Of a stretch of DNA of 7,625 bases, positions 6,417 to 7,625 are shown in pieces. Numbering within the stretch: the stretch's first letter is position 1; each line of letters starts with the position of its first letter. The stretch spans positions 1-7,625 of the forward strand of contig JAJXYU010000315.1 in NCBI GenBank assembly GCA_021780395.1, written 5' to 3'. The stretch is from Pseudomonadota bacterium. GTDB lineage: Bacteria > Pseudomonadota > Gammaproteobacteria > Steroidobacterales > Steroidobacteraceae. Under the pieces are notes generated by a model that worked only from the letters and a program-made list of their open reading frames with translations, did no database searches and had not been told where the DNA came from. A program made the translations under genes and the position numbers.

Positions 6417-7436
6417 ATGCCGGAGGGTCGTTTGGAAACCGCCGCCTCGCTGCGCAAGTCCAGGTATGCGTTCCTGACCCTGAATCATTACTCCTTGATC
6501 GCAGTCGCCAATGCGCTCGAGCCGTTGCGGATGGCAAATCGGCTCGTCGGTCGCGACGTGTACGAGTGGGTGATCGTCAGTTCGGGTGGCGCCGCGGTGT
6601 CCTCGAGCAGCGGGCTGTCGCTGGCGCCGACCCTCGCGCTCGATCAACTCGGCGTCGTCGACATCCTGTTCGTCTGCGGTGGCGTGAACGTCCACGACGC
6701 CGTGAGCGCACCGCTCCTGACCCAGCTGCGGCGCCTCGCCGACCGGCGGGTCGCGCTCGGCGGGCTGTGCACCGGCGGCTATGCGCTCGCGCGCGCGGGG
6801 CTCCTCGACCACTACCGGGCGACGATCCACTGGGAGAACCTGTCGGCCTTGCGCGAGGAATTCCCGCGCGTTCGCATCAGCGATCAGCTGTTCACGATCG
6901 ATCGCGACCGATTCACCTGTTCCGGAGGCACCGCGCCGCTCGACCTGATGCTCCATTTGATCCAGGCGAAGCTCGGCGCTCGGATCTCCCAGCTGGTGTC
7001 GGAGCAGTTCATCGTCGAACGGGTCCGCAAGGACACGGATCGGCAGTACGTGCCGCTGCGCGCGCAGATCGGACCGGCGAGCCGCGGCCTGATCCGCGTC
7101 GCGCAGCTGATGGAGGAGAACATCGAGAAGCCGCTGTCGCTCGACAAGATCGCGAAGGCGACCGGGATGTCGCGCCGGCAGATCGAACGGCTGTTCCGGC
7201 GCGACCTGAACTGCGTGCCGAAGCGCTACTACCTCGAGATGCGGTTGAAGCGGGCGCGGGAGTTGCTCCTGCAGACCGCGATGCCGATCATGGACATCAC
7301 GGCCGCCTGCGGCTTCCAGTCGCCGCCGCATTTCTCGAAGTGCTACCGCAGCCAGTTCGGGTATCCGCCGAGCGCGGAGCGCAAGGCGCAGCGACACGCC
7401 GCGCAGGACTCGAACGGACTGCGCGTGGGCGCCTGA
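6417..7436 (+). CDS. GlxA family transcriptional regulator (GbdR-like: DJ-1/PfpI-type sensor plus AraC-type HTH domain)
   Basis: The protein has 339 residues from the ATG at 6417. The N-terminal half (about 17-185) is a DJ-1/PfpI-like class I amidotransferase fold used for ligand sensing, with the elbow motif GGLCTGGYALARAGLLD (115-131) placing Cys118 at the nucleophile position. The C-terminal AraC/XylS domain (about 222-322) has a first HTH at about 240-262 (LSLDKIAKATGMSRRQIERLF) and a second at about 290-312, ending in the family signature ITAACGFQSPPHFSKCYRSQFG. This architecture is shared with GbdR, SouR, CdhR and ArgR of pseudomonads, which sense betaine, sarcosine, carnitine and arginine. 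It is transcribed divergently from the dimethylglycine/sarcosine operon, so it is probably its activator; the actual ligand is unknown. The true start may be TTG at 6432 (334 residues), which has a strong ribosome-binding site that the ATG lacks. Confidence 0.92.
   Translation: MPEGRLETAASLRKSRYAFLTLNHYSLIAVANALEPLRMANRLVGRDVYEWVIVSSGGAAVSSSSGLSLAPTLALDQLGVVDILFVCGGVNVHDAVSAPLLTQLRRLADRRVALGGLCTGGYALARAGLLDHYRATIHWENLSALREEFPRVRISDQLFTIDRDRFTCSGGTAPLDLMLHLIQAKLGARISQLVSEQFIVERVRKDTDRQYVPLRAQIGPASRGLIRVAQLMEENIEKPLSLDKIAKATGMSRRQIERLFRRDLNCVPKRYYLEMRLKRARELLLQTAMPIMDITAACGFQSPPHFSKCYRSQFGYPPSAERKAQRHAAQDSNGLRVGA
6422..6427 (+). promoter_or_regulatory. Strong Shine-Dalgarno GGAGGG favouring a TTG start for the regulator
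   Basis: GGAGGG lies four bases before an in-frame TTG at 6432-6434. The ATG at 6417 has no recognisable Shine-Dalgarno sequence upstream (CCGAATCGACA). The residues lost by using TTG (MPEGR) lie outside any conserved domain. The spacing is slightly short but workable. Confidence 0.5.
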
Positions 7437-7456
7437 GGTCGCCGGTCACGCCCGCC

Positions 7457-7473
7457 GGGCGCGGATCGCGCTC
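7457..7473 (+). terminator. Possible hairpin in the convergent gap between the regulator and purU
   Basis: In the rightward transcript GGGCGCG (7457-7463) can pair with CGCGCTC (7467-7473) around GAT, with one G-U wobble. An overlapping perfect CGCCC-GCC-GGGCG repeat sits at 7449-7461. Only 35 bases separate the two convergent stop codons. No T-run follows on either strand, so this is not a standard intrinsic terminator. It could serve as a weak or Rho-assisted end for both transcripts. Confidence 0.25.
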
Positions 7474-7625
7474 ATTGAAAGACGACGGTCTTGCTGCCGT
7501 CGAGGAACACGCGGTGCTCGAGCAGCAGGCGCAGCGCGGTCGACAGCGCCCGCCGCTCCGAGTCGCGGCCAACCGCCGCGAGCATCTCCGGCGTGTCGCT
7601 GTGGTCGACCCGCTCGACGATCTGT
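7472..7625 (-). CDS. purU: Formyltetrahydrofolate deformylase, C-terminal end only
   Basis: Only the last 50 residues are in the window; the start lies beyond the right edge. The visible sequence contains IVERVDHSDTPEML, AAVGRDSERRALSTALRLLL and the terminal EHRVFLDGSKTVVF. This matches the end of PurU, where a conserved RVDH motif, a GRD-E segment and a final RV-F/L-x-G-x-x-T-hydrophobic stretch close the formyltransferase-like domain. PurU hydrolyses 10-formyl-THF to formate and THF. Together with sarcosine oxidase and the GcvT-fused dehydrogenase it would recycle the THF that accepts the methyl carbon. It is convergent with the regulator gene, with 35 bases between stop codons, so it is not in the sox operon. 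The TGA stop is at 7474-7472. Confidence 0.93.
   Translation of the reverse strand, partial: QIVERVDHSDTPEMLAAVGRDSERRALSTALRLLLEHRVFLDGSKTVVFQ

Overview
The window comes from a GC-rich, bacterial-type genome. Codons strongly prefer G or C at the third position, genes are tightly packed and several overlap. The protein families point to a high-GC member of the Pseudomonadota, plausibly a beta-, alpha- or gammaproteobacterium; I cannot place it more precisely from sequence alone. It holds a catabolic locus for N-methylated glycines. I see no mobile element, CRISPR array, tRNA, rRNA or phage gene.

Layout. One minus-strand operon runs right to left from 6193 to the left edge. First is an 821-residue dimethylglycine/sarcosine dehydrogenase-like flavoprotein fused to a GcvT-type folate domain. 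Then come the subunits of heterotetrameric sarcosine oxidase: beta (soxB), delta (soxD) and alpha (soxA, cut by the left edge, with 715 residues visible). Gaps are 20 and 12 nt, and soxD/soxA overlap by 4 nt. The gamma subunit soxG would be expected just beyond position 1. A 223-bp intergenic region (6194-6416) separates this operon from a divergent plus-strand gene for a GlxA/GbdR-like regulator (DJ-1/PfpI-type sensor domain plus AraC-type DNA-binding domain). The last 154 bases carry the 3' end of purU (10-formyltetrahydrofolate deformylase) on the minus strand, convergent with the regulator.

How the genes fit together (inference from families and context). The first enzyme would demethylate dimethylglycine to sarcosine. 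SoxBDAG would oxidise sarcosine to glycine. Both can pass the methyl carbon to tetrahydrofolate. PurU hydrolyses 10-formyl-THF to formate and THF, so it can regenerate the folate acceptor. The divergent regulator probably senses a betaine, dimethylglycine or sarcosine signal and activates the operon. In the intergenic region two near-identical 9-mers lie exactly 21 bp apart, a good candidate operator for an AraC-type activator.

I found no clearly new biological system. The points most worth a second look are the 21-bp-phased repeat in the divergent promoter, two perfect 10-bp-stem inverted repeats close together inside soxA, the probable TTG start of the regulator, and the use of a GcvT-fused dehydrogenase beside sarcosine oxidase.
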